From CAYUIS01 sp964444825 (GTDB lineage: Bacteria > Chloroflexota > Anaerolineae > B4-G1): a DNA stretch of 64,000 nucleotides. How positions within the stretch are numbered: position 1 is the stretch's first letter; every line of letters starts with the position of its first letter. Positions 46,725 to 55,127 of the stretch are shown here, piece by piece. The notes below the pieces were generated by a model. The model had not been told where the DNA came from and made no database searches. It was given only the letters and a program-made list of their open reading frames with translations. Both the position numbers and the translations under genes were made by a program. The DNA is taken from positions 7,814 to 71,813 of the forward strand of contig CAYUIS010000002.1 in assembly GCA_964444825.1 (NCBI GenBank). The letters are read 5' to 3'.

Positions 46725-46769
46725 GAAGGCAGACCGTAATCATGAGTCATCATGACGCGGTCTGCCTTC
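46725..46769 (-). terminator. Hairpin downstream of the clostripain-like gene
   Basis: GAAGGCAGACCG pairs exactly with CGGTCTGCCTTC across a 21-nt loop. It lies 58 bp beyond the stop of the minus-strand protease gene and upstream of the cyclase gene, so it probably separates the two transcripts. Confidence 0.6.
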
Positions 46770-46826
46770 CCTTGACCCCACAAGGCTCCACCCGGAACCG
46801 GGCATCATCCTCGCTTCAGCGCGCGT

Positions 46827-49800
46827 CTATCTCAGCACGGCGGGCAGGTAAACATACTTGAAGACGAAGGCATCGCCGCCGGCCAACCTGAACGTAGAGC
46901 GACTGGAGTACATACCTCGGCCAATTCCGGTGGGCAGGGCCCACGCCAGAAACTCGTCCCATCGACCATCCTGATCCTGACTCATCCGGTAGCGGGTAGG
47001 GTATTCACCGAAGGCACTGGATGATTTGGTGGTGGGATAGTAGATGGACAGACCATGTGCACCCCTGTGATCCCAGGGATACCCGCTGACTTCCCCACTG
47101 GCGTGCCGCTCGTGGACCACTGCGGCGTCGACGGCGGATTTGACGGCGGCAGCCTCCGTCGGGGCTAGACTTAGACCGCTCGCGTGGTCGGCCAGGTCCC
47201 ACAGATCGATGTATTCCGCCCGGATGGGGTTCGTAGCATCAACGTCGGCGGCAAAGGCCTGGGAGTTGTCTCGCGCGCTGGTAACTGCATTTCGCTGATT
47301 TAGCGTGTCCGTATCCCTGATCGTGTCGCCAAAGCTGGTCACGGCATCCCTGACGCCTACCATTTGACTGGTGTCTATCAGAGAGATCGTATGGGGGTAT
47401 CCCTCCGCGCTGGCTTGGGCGTAATAGCGGTCCACGATTCGCCGGCCGACGTCCGGAGGCGTATCCGTCGACGCTAGATCCCCAAAGTAGGCCGGGTAGG
47501 TGTCGATACCCCAACTGATCTGCTGGAAGAAGACCACATAATCGACCCACTCTCTGAGGTCATAAGCGTTCTCGGCCAGCCCCATCAAACAGGCTTCAAA
47601 GTCAAAGATGTCGATCTTGCGGTTACCGTTGTGGGTTGCGCTCTTCAGAGCAGCGTACAGGTCGGGAGGCGTGAGTTGATCGTTCTGGGAAGCCGAATCG
47701 AAGCTAATGCCATAGACACCATCGCCGTGGTCATCAACGGCCAGGTAGTAGTGGTCGGCCGGATATTGGTCCATGGACCAACTGACGAAATTGGCCAGGG
47801 TGTCGGGATGGCCCATATTGAGTTCGCCCCTATCCCATTTGTTCGTCCCAGGCGTATAGCTGCCGTTAGGCTGGACCACGTAGCGGGTCGTTCCACTGCC
47901 ACCGGTCCCACCAGCGGGCCCGTCGTACAGGATGGTCACAGTGAGGAAATCGGTCTTGCCTCCGATGAACGCTTCGATGTCCTCTCGATATTTAGTCAGA
48001 ATCGACTCAAAGGTAGGGTCTTCGGCGTTGAGGTAGAGCATGACGGTCCAGGTGTCGTCGGGCGCATCTGGCTCAGTGCCAGGTGCGGGCGGACCGCTGC
48101 CGCTACCGGCACATTGCACCGTCAGATCATAGAACGAATCCGGACTGCCCAAGCCCGAGTAGGACTCGACGCTGATATAGTACGTGGCGTTCGTGGTATT
48201 GGTGTAGACAACATACGAGTCGTAGCTGTCGCCATCGTCGTCGTTCCAGGCCACCAAGCTAGGACTGCTGTCCCAGAGCCCAACAACCGAGTCGAGGGCC
48301 GACCGAGGTATTTGCGTATTGGCATCGATATCGACATCGATCCGACCTGCAGGTACATTGCTCAGCTCAAACCAATCAATGTCATAACCACCCAGAGCGT
48401 CGCCGATGGTGCCCGTAATCGTGTCGCCACAGCCGACGAGAGTGGCTTCACTGGTGTCGTCGTTAGGCTCATTGGTGTCAATGTAACCTCCCGCGCCGCT
48501 GCCGGTGGCATACACGCGCACATAGTCAACCCAGCTCCTTGTGATTCCTGCTCCGGCTACACCATAACCGTAGAAATCAACGTCGCTCCACGCCTCAAAG
48601 ATGAGGTCTACCGATTGGCCCGCGATATCTGCCACCTCCGTCGAATCAAGGGTGTATAGGACCTCCTGCCAGGTGCCGGTCGCATCGCTGGCATCCATAC
48701 AGCCCAGATCCACCCAGATCTCGCCGTGGTCAGCGGGGTTCGCCATGCCAGCGCAGAACCAGTCGTAGCCTGCGTACGTCTCATAAGTCGTTACGGCAAC
48801 CCAAAAGTTCAGCACGACACTGGTGACGTCGCTCGGCACGCTGAAGGTCTGGTACAGGAAATCGATCCCAAAGCCTGCGGGTCTCATCAAGTAGGCGGCA
48901 TATTGCCCCTCGACGTAGGTAGCGTTACTGACCCCCACCTCCGCGATGTCGAGCAACGCCTCCGCCTCGCTCGCATCCTGCAAGCGGGAGTTGTCGCTTT
49001 CTTGCGCCGGGTCTCCAGGCGTCACCGCGGACGGCGCCGAGTCCAGGAGATGTTCGGATCCGCCAAGGCCAAGAGATGGCCCCAACACGGGTGCGGCCAT
49101 CTCTGATCCAGCATGCTGAGAGAGACCCTGCAGGACCGGGCTCTCGATGGCCCCGCTATCCCGGCTTCGCGTGTCCCAGGAGTGCTGGCTCTGCCCTTTC
49201 CGTTCCGCCGGGTCGCTCGACCCGGACGCACTCATCCCCTGTACAGACGACGTGGGCCGGACAGCCCGCGTCTGCCGCGTCGATACCGCGGTCGAGGACG
49301 CCAGCACCACGTCGTCAACAAAGAGATTGGAGTTGAGCGAGCTGTCCGTCTCAGCCTGGATTCGCAACTGAACCGTCTGTCCCGCATAGGCGCTCAGGTC
49401 CACCATCCGTATCATCCACCCACCCGTGTTGGTACTGGCACACAGATAAAAGACGTCTACGATGTCAGTGACAGCGGTATCAACCAGCACGCCGCCCAAG
49501 TCGTTTGCACAGATATCTTCAGAGGCGATCCAGTACCGATAGACGAGAACCGGATCGCTGGATGGGATGGTGACGCTTTGCGCGATATAGGATATCTCGT
49601 CGTCCGCGCCGCCCAACCAGACCGCCCAACTCCCGCTGTGGGGCGTGACCGAGCCGGGGAAAGGGAGCGGACCGGATTCATTGATGATCAAGTCCCAGCC
49701 TAGAGCGGAGTACTCGGTCCACGAACCGTCAGGGCCGTCCTCAAAGTCACTGTTGAGTATCGGGTTTGAGGTAATCGAGAAGGTATCGGTCAGCCAGTTG

Positions 49801-50837
49801 GTCAAATCACCGGTCTCAATGGGGCGTTTTTGTATCTTTTCGCCGTTTGTTTTGGGGTTTGGGGTTGGGGGGGGGGTGACGCTGGGGTCATCGCCCCAGA
49901 CCCAGATTTCGTCGACGAAAGGACCCCAATAGTCAATGGGATTGCTCATATCGGATTGAAAAGCCCAGACCAGCCAGACCTCCGAATAGCCAGCGTAGGA
50001 AGTCAGCCAGTAGGCCCGATCAGTCCAGCCGCCGGAATCGCCCGACCAAAAGTCTCCGTAGAAAGTGTTGCCATCGATCGAAGTCCCAAAAAAGACCTGG
50101 TCGTACTCGGGCTCAGTCTGGTACCACAGGCCAAAGCTGACAAAGACATCGGCCATATTGCTGAGATCGAGGGGGCCATACACCATCCAGCTATTCAGAT
50201 CGTTGGGATAGTAATAGAACTCTGGATCGAGGCCGTCGGTGCCGCCGGCCGCTGGCCAGGCAGACCACGCATCCCATTGGGGCAAGTAGTCGTCATCATC
50301 CCAGGTGCGGTCGAGGTCATCGTCGCTGAAATCGTAGACACTCCAGAGACCAGCAGGGAAACTGCCTTCAAAGCCCTCGTACGCCAGCGGGATCCAATCC
50401 AGCGGGCTCAATAGCCCAGCGATATCGGGAGCCGGATAAGCCTCCCGCGGACCACCTATGTCCCCTGGCGGCCTCCTCAATTGATCAGCCTCGCCGGCCG
50501 GCTTGTCAGCGGCAGAAACCAACAAGGACTCCCCCAGCCGCAGCACCGTATCGGGCCGAAACTGGACGACATCCAGATCACTTCTGCCAACCTGCGGACC
50601 AGAACTGGGCTTGACGGCGCCCGGCTCGGGTGTGGCAGAGGAAAAACTCGGCTGGAGAGGGGGTGGTGGCGGCGGGGGCTCGGCTGTCGGTAGCAGATCA
50701 GGTTCAGCCCGCGCAGGTTCAACAGCCTGAGCCAGGGTGCTCTCGGGAAGGAGAAGGACAGTAGCACAGGTGACAGCGGTCAACACAACGACGATGCTTA
50801 CAACGAGATGTTTGAACGGGTTGCTTATGGTAGCCAT
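46827..50837 (-). CDS. Large secreted clostripain-family (C11) protease
   Basis: A 1336-residue protein. ATG 50837 follows GGAGGG and begins a signal peptide (HLVVSIVVVLTAVTCATVLLL ... LAQ). A Pro-rich segment precedes three jelly-roll/MAM-like domains (around GFEGSFPAGLWSVYD, NSDFEDGPDGSWTEY and FSVPSDVTSVVLNFWVAV). A PPC domain follows (IDTNEPNDDTSEATLVGCGD). The C11 domain runs from about WTVMLYLNAEDPTFE to the end, with catalytic His in YYLAVDDHGDG and Cys in FDFEACLMG. The tail is VYLPAVLR. Clostripains cut after Arg or Lys. A G10 tract lies in the coding region (49867-49876). Confidence 0.88.
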   Translation of the reverse strand: MATISNPFKHLVVSIVVVLTAVTCATVLLLPESTLAQAVEPARAEPDLLPTAEPPPPPPPLQPSFSSATPEPGAVKPSSGPQVGRSDLDVVQFRPDTVLRLGESLLVSAADKPAGEADQLRRPPGDIGGPREAYPAPDIAGLLSPLDWIPLAYEGFEGSFPAGLWSVYDFSDDDLDRTWDDDDYLPQWDAWSAWPAAGGTDGLDPEFYYYPNDLNSWMVYGPLDLSNMADVFVSFGLWYQTEPEYDQVFFGTSIDGNTFYGDFWSGDSGGWTDRAYWLTSYAGYSEVWLVWAFQSDMSNPIDYWGPFVDEIWVWGDDPSVTPPPTPNPKTNGEKIQKRPIETGDLTNWLTDTFSITSNPILNSDFEDGPDGSWTEYSALGWDLIINESGPLPFPGSVTPHSGSWAVWLGGADDEISYIAQSVTIPSSDPVLVYRYWIASEDICANDLGGVLVDTAVTDIVDVFYLCASTNTGGWMIRMVDLSAYAGQTVQLRIQAETDSSLNSNLFVDDVVLASSTAVSTRQTRAVRPTSSVQGMSASGSSDPAERKGQSQHSWDTRSRDSGAIESPVLQGLSQHAGSEMAAPVLGPSLGLGGSEHLLDSAPSAVTPGDPAQESDNSRLQDASEAEALLDIAEVGVSNATYVEGQYAAYLMRPAGFGIDFLYQTFSVPSDVTSVVLNFWVAVTTYETYAGYDWFCAGMANPADHGEIWVDLGCMDASDATGTWQEVLYTLDSTEVADIAGQSVDLIFEAWSDVDFYGYGVAGAGITRSWVDYVRVYATGSGAGGYIDTNEPNDDTSEATLVGCGDTITGTIGDALGGYDIDWFELSNVPAGRIDVDIDANTQIPRSALDSVVGLWDSSPSLVAWNDDDGDSYDSYVVYTNTTNATYYISVESYSGLGSPDSFYDLTVQCAGSGSGPPAPGTEPDAPDDTWTVMLYLNAEDPTFESILTKYREDIEAFIGGKTDFLTVTILYDGPAGGTGGSGTTRYVVQPNGSYTPGTNKWDRGELNMGHPDTLANFVSWSMDQYPADHYYLAVDDHGDGVYGISFDSASQNDQLTPPDLYAALKSATHNGNRKIDIFDFEACLMGLAENAYDLREWVDYVVFFQQISWGIDTYPAYFGDLASTDTPPDVGRRIVDRYYAQASAEGYPHTISLIDTSQMVGVRDAVTSFGDTIRDTDTLNQRNAVTSARDNSQAFAADVDATNPIRAEYIDLWDLADHASGLSLAPTEAAAVKSAVDAAVVHERHASGEVSGYPWDHRGAHGLSIYYPTTKSSSAFGEYPTRYRMSQDQDGRWDEFLAWALPTGIGRGMYSSRSTFRLAGGDAFVFKYVYLPAVLR
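49854..49876 (+). repeat. G-rich tract with G10 homopolymer inside the protease gene
   Basis: The plus (template) strand reads GGGG-TTT-GGGG-TT-G10, a possible G-quadruplex. It encodes a Pro-rich linker between two domains of the protease. A change in the G10 run would shift the frame. Confidence 0.7.
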
Positions 50838-51085
50838 AGTTGCGATCCCTCCATAGAAATCTTGACCCTCTTGACTCACTGCTCTCTCGCGGAGAGAGCC
50901 CGACCCGCCCCAGGTTCGCTCAAGTTCGTCTACGTCATTATACCATACCTTACCATCCACAAGCAAGGCTCGTTCGACGGGGTGGACCGCCCCAGAATCC
51001 GAGCGAACCCTTCAGTTCGCCTACCTACCCCCACATATCGGGGTCGTTCGAACCACTGCTGACCGTGGAACAGCCACTGCTTCAG

Positions 51086-51184
51086 AGAAACCAGGTTTTT
51101 CTGCGTCTATCAAACGAACTGATGGCTAGGGAGTGGTTTGCTACCCATAACCACCGCGCTTCTCGGCAAAAAAACCTGGTTTCT
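51086..51184. repeat. Palindromic repeat element, GAAACCAGGTTT family, copy 4
   Basis: AGAAACCAGGTTTTT and exact inverted AAAAACCTGGTTTCT (51170-51184) flank a 69-nt loop. The arms are identical to those of copy 2 (4601-4698). Confidence 0.7.
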
Positions 51185-51200
51185 GGCTTGGCGGCGCGAC

Positions 51201-51229
51201 TTGTTCGCCCCTTGGACGCGATGTATAAT
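51201..51229 (+). promoter_or_regulatory. Sigma-70-type promoter
   Basis: TTGTTC, 17 bp, TATAAT, 142 bp upstream of the PstS-like gene. Confidence 0.6.
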
Positions 51230-51371
51230 GCCACCGTTGACCTTTGGTCGCTGGCAGTTGATTGCCACCGGATATGTGGGCGCAGATTTCTAAGCCACAG
51301 TGATGCGCGCCCCAGCGGCAAACCTGGTGTTCCGACTGCTGGCCTGTCGGTGGAAATCGAGGACGCTCTGA

Positions 51372-52244
51372 ATGTCGACCTCACCGCTGGAGCAAAAACC
51401 AAGCCACACACATCCGGGGGCCGGCCCGCTGCGCTCCTCCATCCGCCGCTTGCGTTTCACGATCCTCGCTTGCTTTTTCCTGCTCCTCCCAAGTGCTTGC
51501 GCCCCCCAACCCTTCGCCATCACCCGTGAACCGGTCACGCTACGGTTGGTCGCCGCTGATACGTGCGAACCCTTGGTTGAGCAACTCCGTACCGGTTACG
51601 AGGCAGCTCGACCCTGGGTCACGGTCCAATTCGAGATCCTTAACACCTCTATGGCCGAACGATCGCTGCGCGAAGGCGAGGCAGACCTGGCGCTGCTTTC
51701 CTGGTTGCAGGAAACCTCCTACGAGGAGCCGTTGTGGTCCCAGGTCTTTACCCAGGATGGCATCGCCGTCATCATCAACCCCGCTACCCCATTTAGCGAG
51801 ACCGGGCTGGCTCATCTAGAGGAGATTTTTCGCGGGCGTATACAGGAATGGGGCGGCACGGTGCTTGTCGCCGTCAGCCGTGAGGATGGTTCGGGCACCC
51901 GTCATGTATTCGACAGTATCGTACTGTCTATTCACAAGGTAGCCCATACTGCTGTGGTAATGCCGTCGGGTGAGGCAGTCATTGATTACGTGGCACACAC
52001 CCCAGGCGCTATCGGCTACGTCTCGACGGCCCAGTTGGCAGAATACGGCACCGCTGGTGTTCACGTCTTGCCCGTCGAGGGGATCTTGCCCACCGCCGAT
52101 GCCATCAACGGCGGCTCCTACCCCCTCGCGCGCCCACTCTACCTGGCTACCATCGCCGAGCCGACCGGTGAGGCCCGGGAATTTGCCCAGTGGGTACTGG
52201 GACCAGACGGGCAGGCCATCCTGAAGCAGGCTGGAGATTGGTAA
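51372..52244 (+). CDS. PstS-like phosphate/anion-binding lipoprotein
   Basis: A 290-residue protein with a signal sequence and lipobox (LLPSAC, Cys43). The mature protein has the PBP-like fold: MAERSLREGEADLALLSW, a substrate loop SREDGSGTRHVFD (the GSGT element contacts phosphate in PstS) and PGAIGYVS near the C-terminal lobe. No pst permease or phoU gene is adjacent, so transport cannot be assumed; it may serve as an orphan sensor or scavenger. It has its own promoter. Confidence 0.82.
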   Translation: MSTSPLEQKPSHTHPGAGPLRSSIRRLRFTILACFFLLLPSACAPQPFAITREPVTLRLVAADTCEPLVEQLRTGYEAARPWVTVQFEILNTSMAERSLREGEADLALLSWLQETSYEEPLWSQVFTQDGIAVIINPATPFSETGLAHLEEIFRGRIQEWGGTVLVAVSREDGSGTRHVFDSIVLSIHKVAHTAVVMPSGEAVIDYVAHTPGAIGYVSTAQLAEYGTAGVHVLPVEGILPTADAINGGSYPLARPLYLATIAEPTGEAREFAQWVLGPDGQAILKQAGDW

Positions 52245-52279
52245 CTTCCACCGCCATGTGCCTACCCCTCACCGGCGAC

Positions 52280-52308
52280 TTTTGCTTTCAGGCAGGCCGG
52301 GGTATAAT
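52280..52308 (+). promoter_or_regulatory. Promoter of the mutase gene
   Basis: TATAAT at 52303-52308, with a weak -35 (TTTTGC, 17-bp spacing), 29 bp before the start codon. Confidence 0.5.
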
Positions 52309-52337
52309 CGACCTAATAACGGGAGGTAACCCACGCG

Positions 52338-54002
52338 ATGCGAAACGACGACCTCAATGAAGCGCTTGGAGACTGGGAACGCACCTCGTTGCAGCAGACC
52401 CTCGATCAGCATCCCGAACGATATGACGAGTTCATCACCACCTCTGGCGACCCGGTCAACCGCCTGTACACGCCCCTGGACTGTGAGCGCGCCTACCTGG
52501 ATGGCCTCGGGTTTCCTGGGGAGTATCCCTTCACGCGAGGCGTCCACCCCACGATGTTTCGCGGACGACTGTGGACCATGCGCATGTTCGCCGGCTTTGG
52601 CACCGCCGAGGAGACCAACGCTCGCTTCAAGTATCTGCTGGAACAGGGACAGACCGGCCTTTCCGTCGCCTTCGACCTGCCCACGTTGATGGGATACGAC
52701 TCCGATTCTCCCGAGGCAGAGGGAGAGTTCGGCAAGTGTGGGGTTGCCGTCTCATCTCTGCGCGATATGGAGGTTCTCTTCGACGGTATTCCCCTGGACA
52801 AGGTCACCACCTCGATGACCATCAACTCGCCGGCGGCCATCATCTGGGCTATGTACATTGCCGCCGCCGAGAAACAGGGCGTGCCTAAACGACAGCTCGG
52901 TGGCACCACCCAGAACGATATCCTCAAAGAGTATATCGCTCAGAAGGAGTACATTTTCCCCCCTCAACCCTCCATGAGGCTGGTCACCGACACGATCGAG
53001 TATGGCACCCAGCACCTGCCCCTGTGGAATACGATTTCCATCTCCGGCTACCACATCCGCGAGGCTGGGTCGACGGCCGCTCAGGAACTGGCCTTTACGC
53101 TGGGCGACGGGATCGAATACGTCCGCTGGGCGCTGGACCGGGGGCTGGATATCGATGCCTTTGCGCCACGTCTCTCGTTTTTCTTCAACTGTCACAACGA
53201 CTTTTTGGAGGAAATCGCCAAGTTCCGTGCTGCCCGCCGCATCTGGGGCCGCGAGATGCGCGAGACTTTTGGCGCAAAGAACCCCCGCTCGTGGTGGCTG
53301 CGCTTCCACACCCAGACCGCAGGCTGTTCGCTCACCGCACAGCAGCCTGAGATCAACGTCGTGCGGGTGGCCATACAGGCGCTGGCCGCAGTCCTCGGTG
53401 GCACTCAATCCTTGCACACCAACAGCCTGGACGAGGCGTTGGCCCTCCCCAGCGAGCGCGCCGTCACCATCGCGTTGCGCACCCAGCAGATCATCGCCCA
53501 CGAGTCCGGCGTCACCAACACGGTGGATCCCCTGGGAGGCGCGTATGCGGTGGAAGCCCTCACCGACAGAATAGAACAGCAAGCGTACGACTATTTTGAG
53601 CGAATCGAAGCCCTGGGCGGCGTGATCCCGGCCATTGAGACCGGCTTCTTCCAGCAGGAGATCGCCGATGCCGCCTATCGCTACCAACGCGAGATCGACG
53701 GGCAGCGACGCCTCGTCGTCGGATTGAATGACTTTGTGGCAGATGAACCCCTCCGCGTCCCACTGCTGGAGATGGACCCGCGGGGATTTGAGACCCAGTG
53801 CGACCGGTTGATCCAGGTGCGGGAGGAGCGGGACAGCGGGGCCGTAGGCCAGGCGCTCGATCGACTGCGCATCGCGGCTCAGTCCACCGAGAACACGATG
53901 CCCCACATCCTGGACGCCGTGTGCGCGTACGCGACGCTCCAGGAGATTATGGACGTGTTCCGAGAGGTGTTTGGTCTGTACCGAGAGTCGACGATCTTGT
54001 AG
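52338..54002 (+). CDS. Methylmalonyl-CoA mutase, catalytic (large/alpha) subunit
   Basis: A 554-residue protein, GGGAGGT 10 nt upstream. It interconverts (R)-methylmalonyl-CoA and succinyl-CoA with adenosylcobalamin. Family blocks are plain: RGVHPTMFRGRLWTMRMFAGFG, GLSVAFDLPTLMGYDSDSP, TSMTINSPAA, QLGGTTQNDILKEY, NTISISGYHIREAG and FFNCHNDFLEEIAKFRAAR. The C-terminal B12-binding domain (DxHxxG) is absent, as in two-subunit enzymes; that subunit is not in this window. Methylmalonyl-CoA mutase versus a related acyl-CoA mutase cannot be settled by eye. Likely role: propionate or odd-chain metabolism. Confidence 0.9.
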   Translation: MRNDDLNEALGDWERTSLQQTLDQHPERYDEFITTSGDPVNRLYTPLDCERAYLDGLGFPGEYPFTRGVHPTMFRGRLWTMRMFAGFGTAEETNARFKYLLEQGQTGLSVAFDLPTLMGYDSDSPEAEGEFGKCGVAVSSLRDMEVLFDGIPLDKVTTSMTINSPAAIIWAMYIAAAEKQGVPKRQLGGTTQNDILKEYIAQKEYIFPPQPSMRLVTDTIEYGTQHLPLWNTISISGYHIREAGSTAAQELAFTLGDGIEYVRWALDRGLDIDAFAPRLSFFFNCHNDFLEEIAKFRAARRIWGREMRETFGAKNPRSWWLRFHTQTAGCSLTAQQPEINVVRVAIQALAAVLGGTQSLHTNSLDEALALPSERAVTIALRTQQIIAHESGVTNTVDPLGGAYAVEALTDRIEQQAYDYFERIEALGGVIPAIETGFFQQEIADAAYRYQREIDGQRRLVVGLNDFVADEPLRVPLLEMDPRGFETQCDRLIQVREERDSGAVGQALDRLRIAAQSTENTMPHILDAVCAYATLQEIMDVFREVFGLYRESTIL

Positions 54003-54027
54003 GACCGCCCGTCTGCACGGTGTTGAG

Positions 54028-54080
54028 AACCAGACGCCACCTGCACAGTTGCGTCTGCATACTGGTGGAGGCGTCTGGTT
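54028..54080 (+). terminator. Hairpin after the mutase gene
   Basis: AACCAGACGCC pairs exactly with GGCGTCTGGTT, followed by TCGTCTTTCC. It begins 26 bp after the stop and lies between convergent genes. Confidence 0.65.
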
Positions 54081-54094
54081 TCGTCTTTCCCAGG

Positions 54095-55066
54095 TCACTT
54101 TTCCATAATATCGGCCAGCTCAAGCAGTTCCGGGTTCAGTTGTTTGTCGAAGGCGACTGCTTCCTCCAACGGCGTCAGCACGATGGAGCTCCTCACCCAG
54201 CCGATCATGTTGCCCCCATTCCCCGCTTTCAACTCACGGACCGCGGCCACGCCCAGTCGAGTCGCCAGCAGGCGATCGAAGGCGCTGGCCGCACCACCCC
54301 GCTGTACGTGCCCCAACTGTGTGACCCGCACCGAAAAACCTAGCTCATCCTGCCGCTCGCGCAGATGCTGGGCCAGGTCCTGTGTCCCCGGCTGCCATCC
54401 CTCGGCGACGATGAAAATACAGTGAGCCTTACCTCTGATGTAGGCATCCTCGATTATGGCCACGATCTCTTCGAAGGTCGTCTCGATCTCCGGACACAGC
54501 ACCATCTCGGCCCCGCCGGCGATGCCACTCACGATCGCCAGATAGCCCGAGTGACGTCCCATGGTCTCAATGATAAAGGCTCGATTGTGGGAGGAGGCCG
54601 TGTCCTTGATCTTGTCGACGGCATCCAGGATCGTGTTCAGCGCCGTATCTACGCCGATGGAGATGTCGGTACCGTTGACGTCGTTGTCGATGGTGCTCGG
54701 GATGCCGACAGTGGGAAAACCGAGACGCCACAGCTCCATCGCCCCCGACAAGGACCCATTTCCACCGATGACGACCAGGCCGTCGATGCCGAACCGGTTG
54801 AGGCTCCGGAGTGCCTTCTTTCGTCCGAGAGCTTCGTAGAACTCGAGACAACGGGCCGTGCCCAGGATCGTCCCGCCACGCCCGATGATACCGCCCACCG
54901 AACGGGCGTCCATTTCGTCGATCTCGCCATCCACCAACCCAGCGTAACCTCGACGGATGCCCATCACCTCGAGACCCAGATGGAGTCCGGTGCGCACTAC
55001 GGCCCGGATGCACGGATTGAGCCCGGGGTTGTCACCGCCACTGGTCAACACACCTATACGCTTCAT
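54095..55066 (-). CDS. pfkA: 6-phosphofructokinase, ATP-type active site with Asn103
   Basis: A 323-residue protein that aligns without gaps to E. coli PfkA numbering in the active site. G11 region SGGDNPGLN binds nucleotide; TIDND carries catalytic D127; MGRHSGYLA is the sugar-phosphate loop. G104 and S124 (small residues) point to ATP rather than PPi as donor. Residue 103, normally Asp in GGDGS, is Asn (GGNGS); Asp103 contacts Mg-ATP, so activity or metal use may differ. It follows the second PFK by 61 bp on the same strand, with a palindrome between, as the last gene of the dnaE operon. Confidence 0.88.
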   Translation of the reverse strand: MKRIGVLTSGGDNPGLNPCIRAVVRTGLHLGLEVMGIRRGYAGLVDGEIDEMDARSVGGIIGRGGTILGTARCLEFYEALGRKKALRSLNRFGIDGLVVIGGNGSLSGAMELWRLGFPTVGIPSTIDNDVNGTDISIGVDTALNTILDAVDKIKDTASSHNRAFIIETMGRHSGYLAIVSGIAGGAEMVLCPEIETTFEEIVAIIEDAYIRGKAHCIFIVAEGWQPGTQDLAQHLRERQDELGFSVRVTQLGHVQRGGAASAFDRLLATRLGVAAVRELKAGNGGNMIGWVRSSIVLTPLEEAVAFDKQLNPELLELADIMEK

Positions 55067-55082
55067 TGTTATCCTCCTCGTG

Positions 55083-55115
55083 AGACCCTAAAGGTTTTGA
55101 AAACCTTTAGGGTCT
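55083..55115. repeat. Perfect hairpin of the CCCTAAAGG family
   Basis: AGACCCTAAAGGTTTT, one G, then the exact reverse complement. Ts follow on the plus strand, not in the direction of the flanking minus-strand genes, so it may be attenuating rather than terminating here. The same arms occur at 41405-41496. Confidence 0.7.
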
Positions 55116-55127
55116 TTTCCTCGTGAT

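Larger units (their letters stand above)
50838..51371. other. Divergent intergenic region
   Basis: Lies between the starts of the minus-strand protease and plus-strand PstS-like genes. It holds the protease leader, a palindromic repeat (51086-51184) and a good promoter for the rightward gene (51201-51229). No gene is recognised. Confidence 0.65.
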
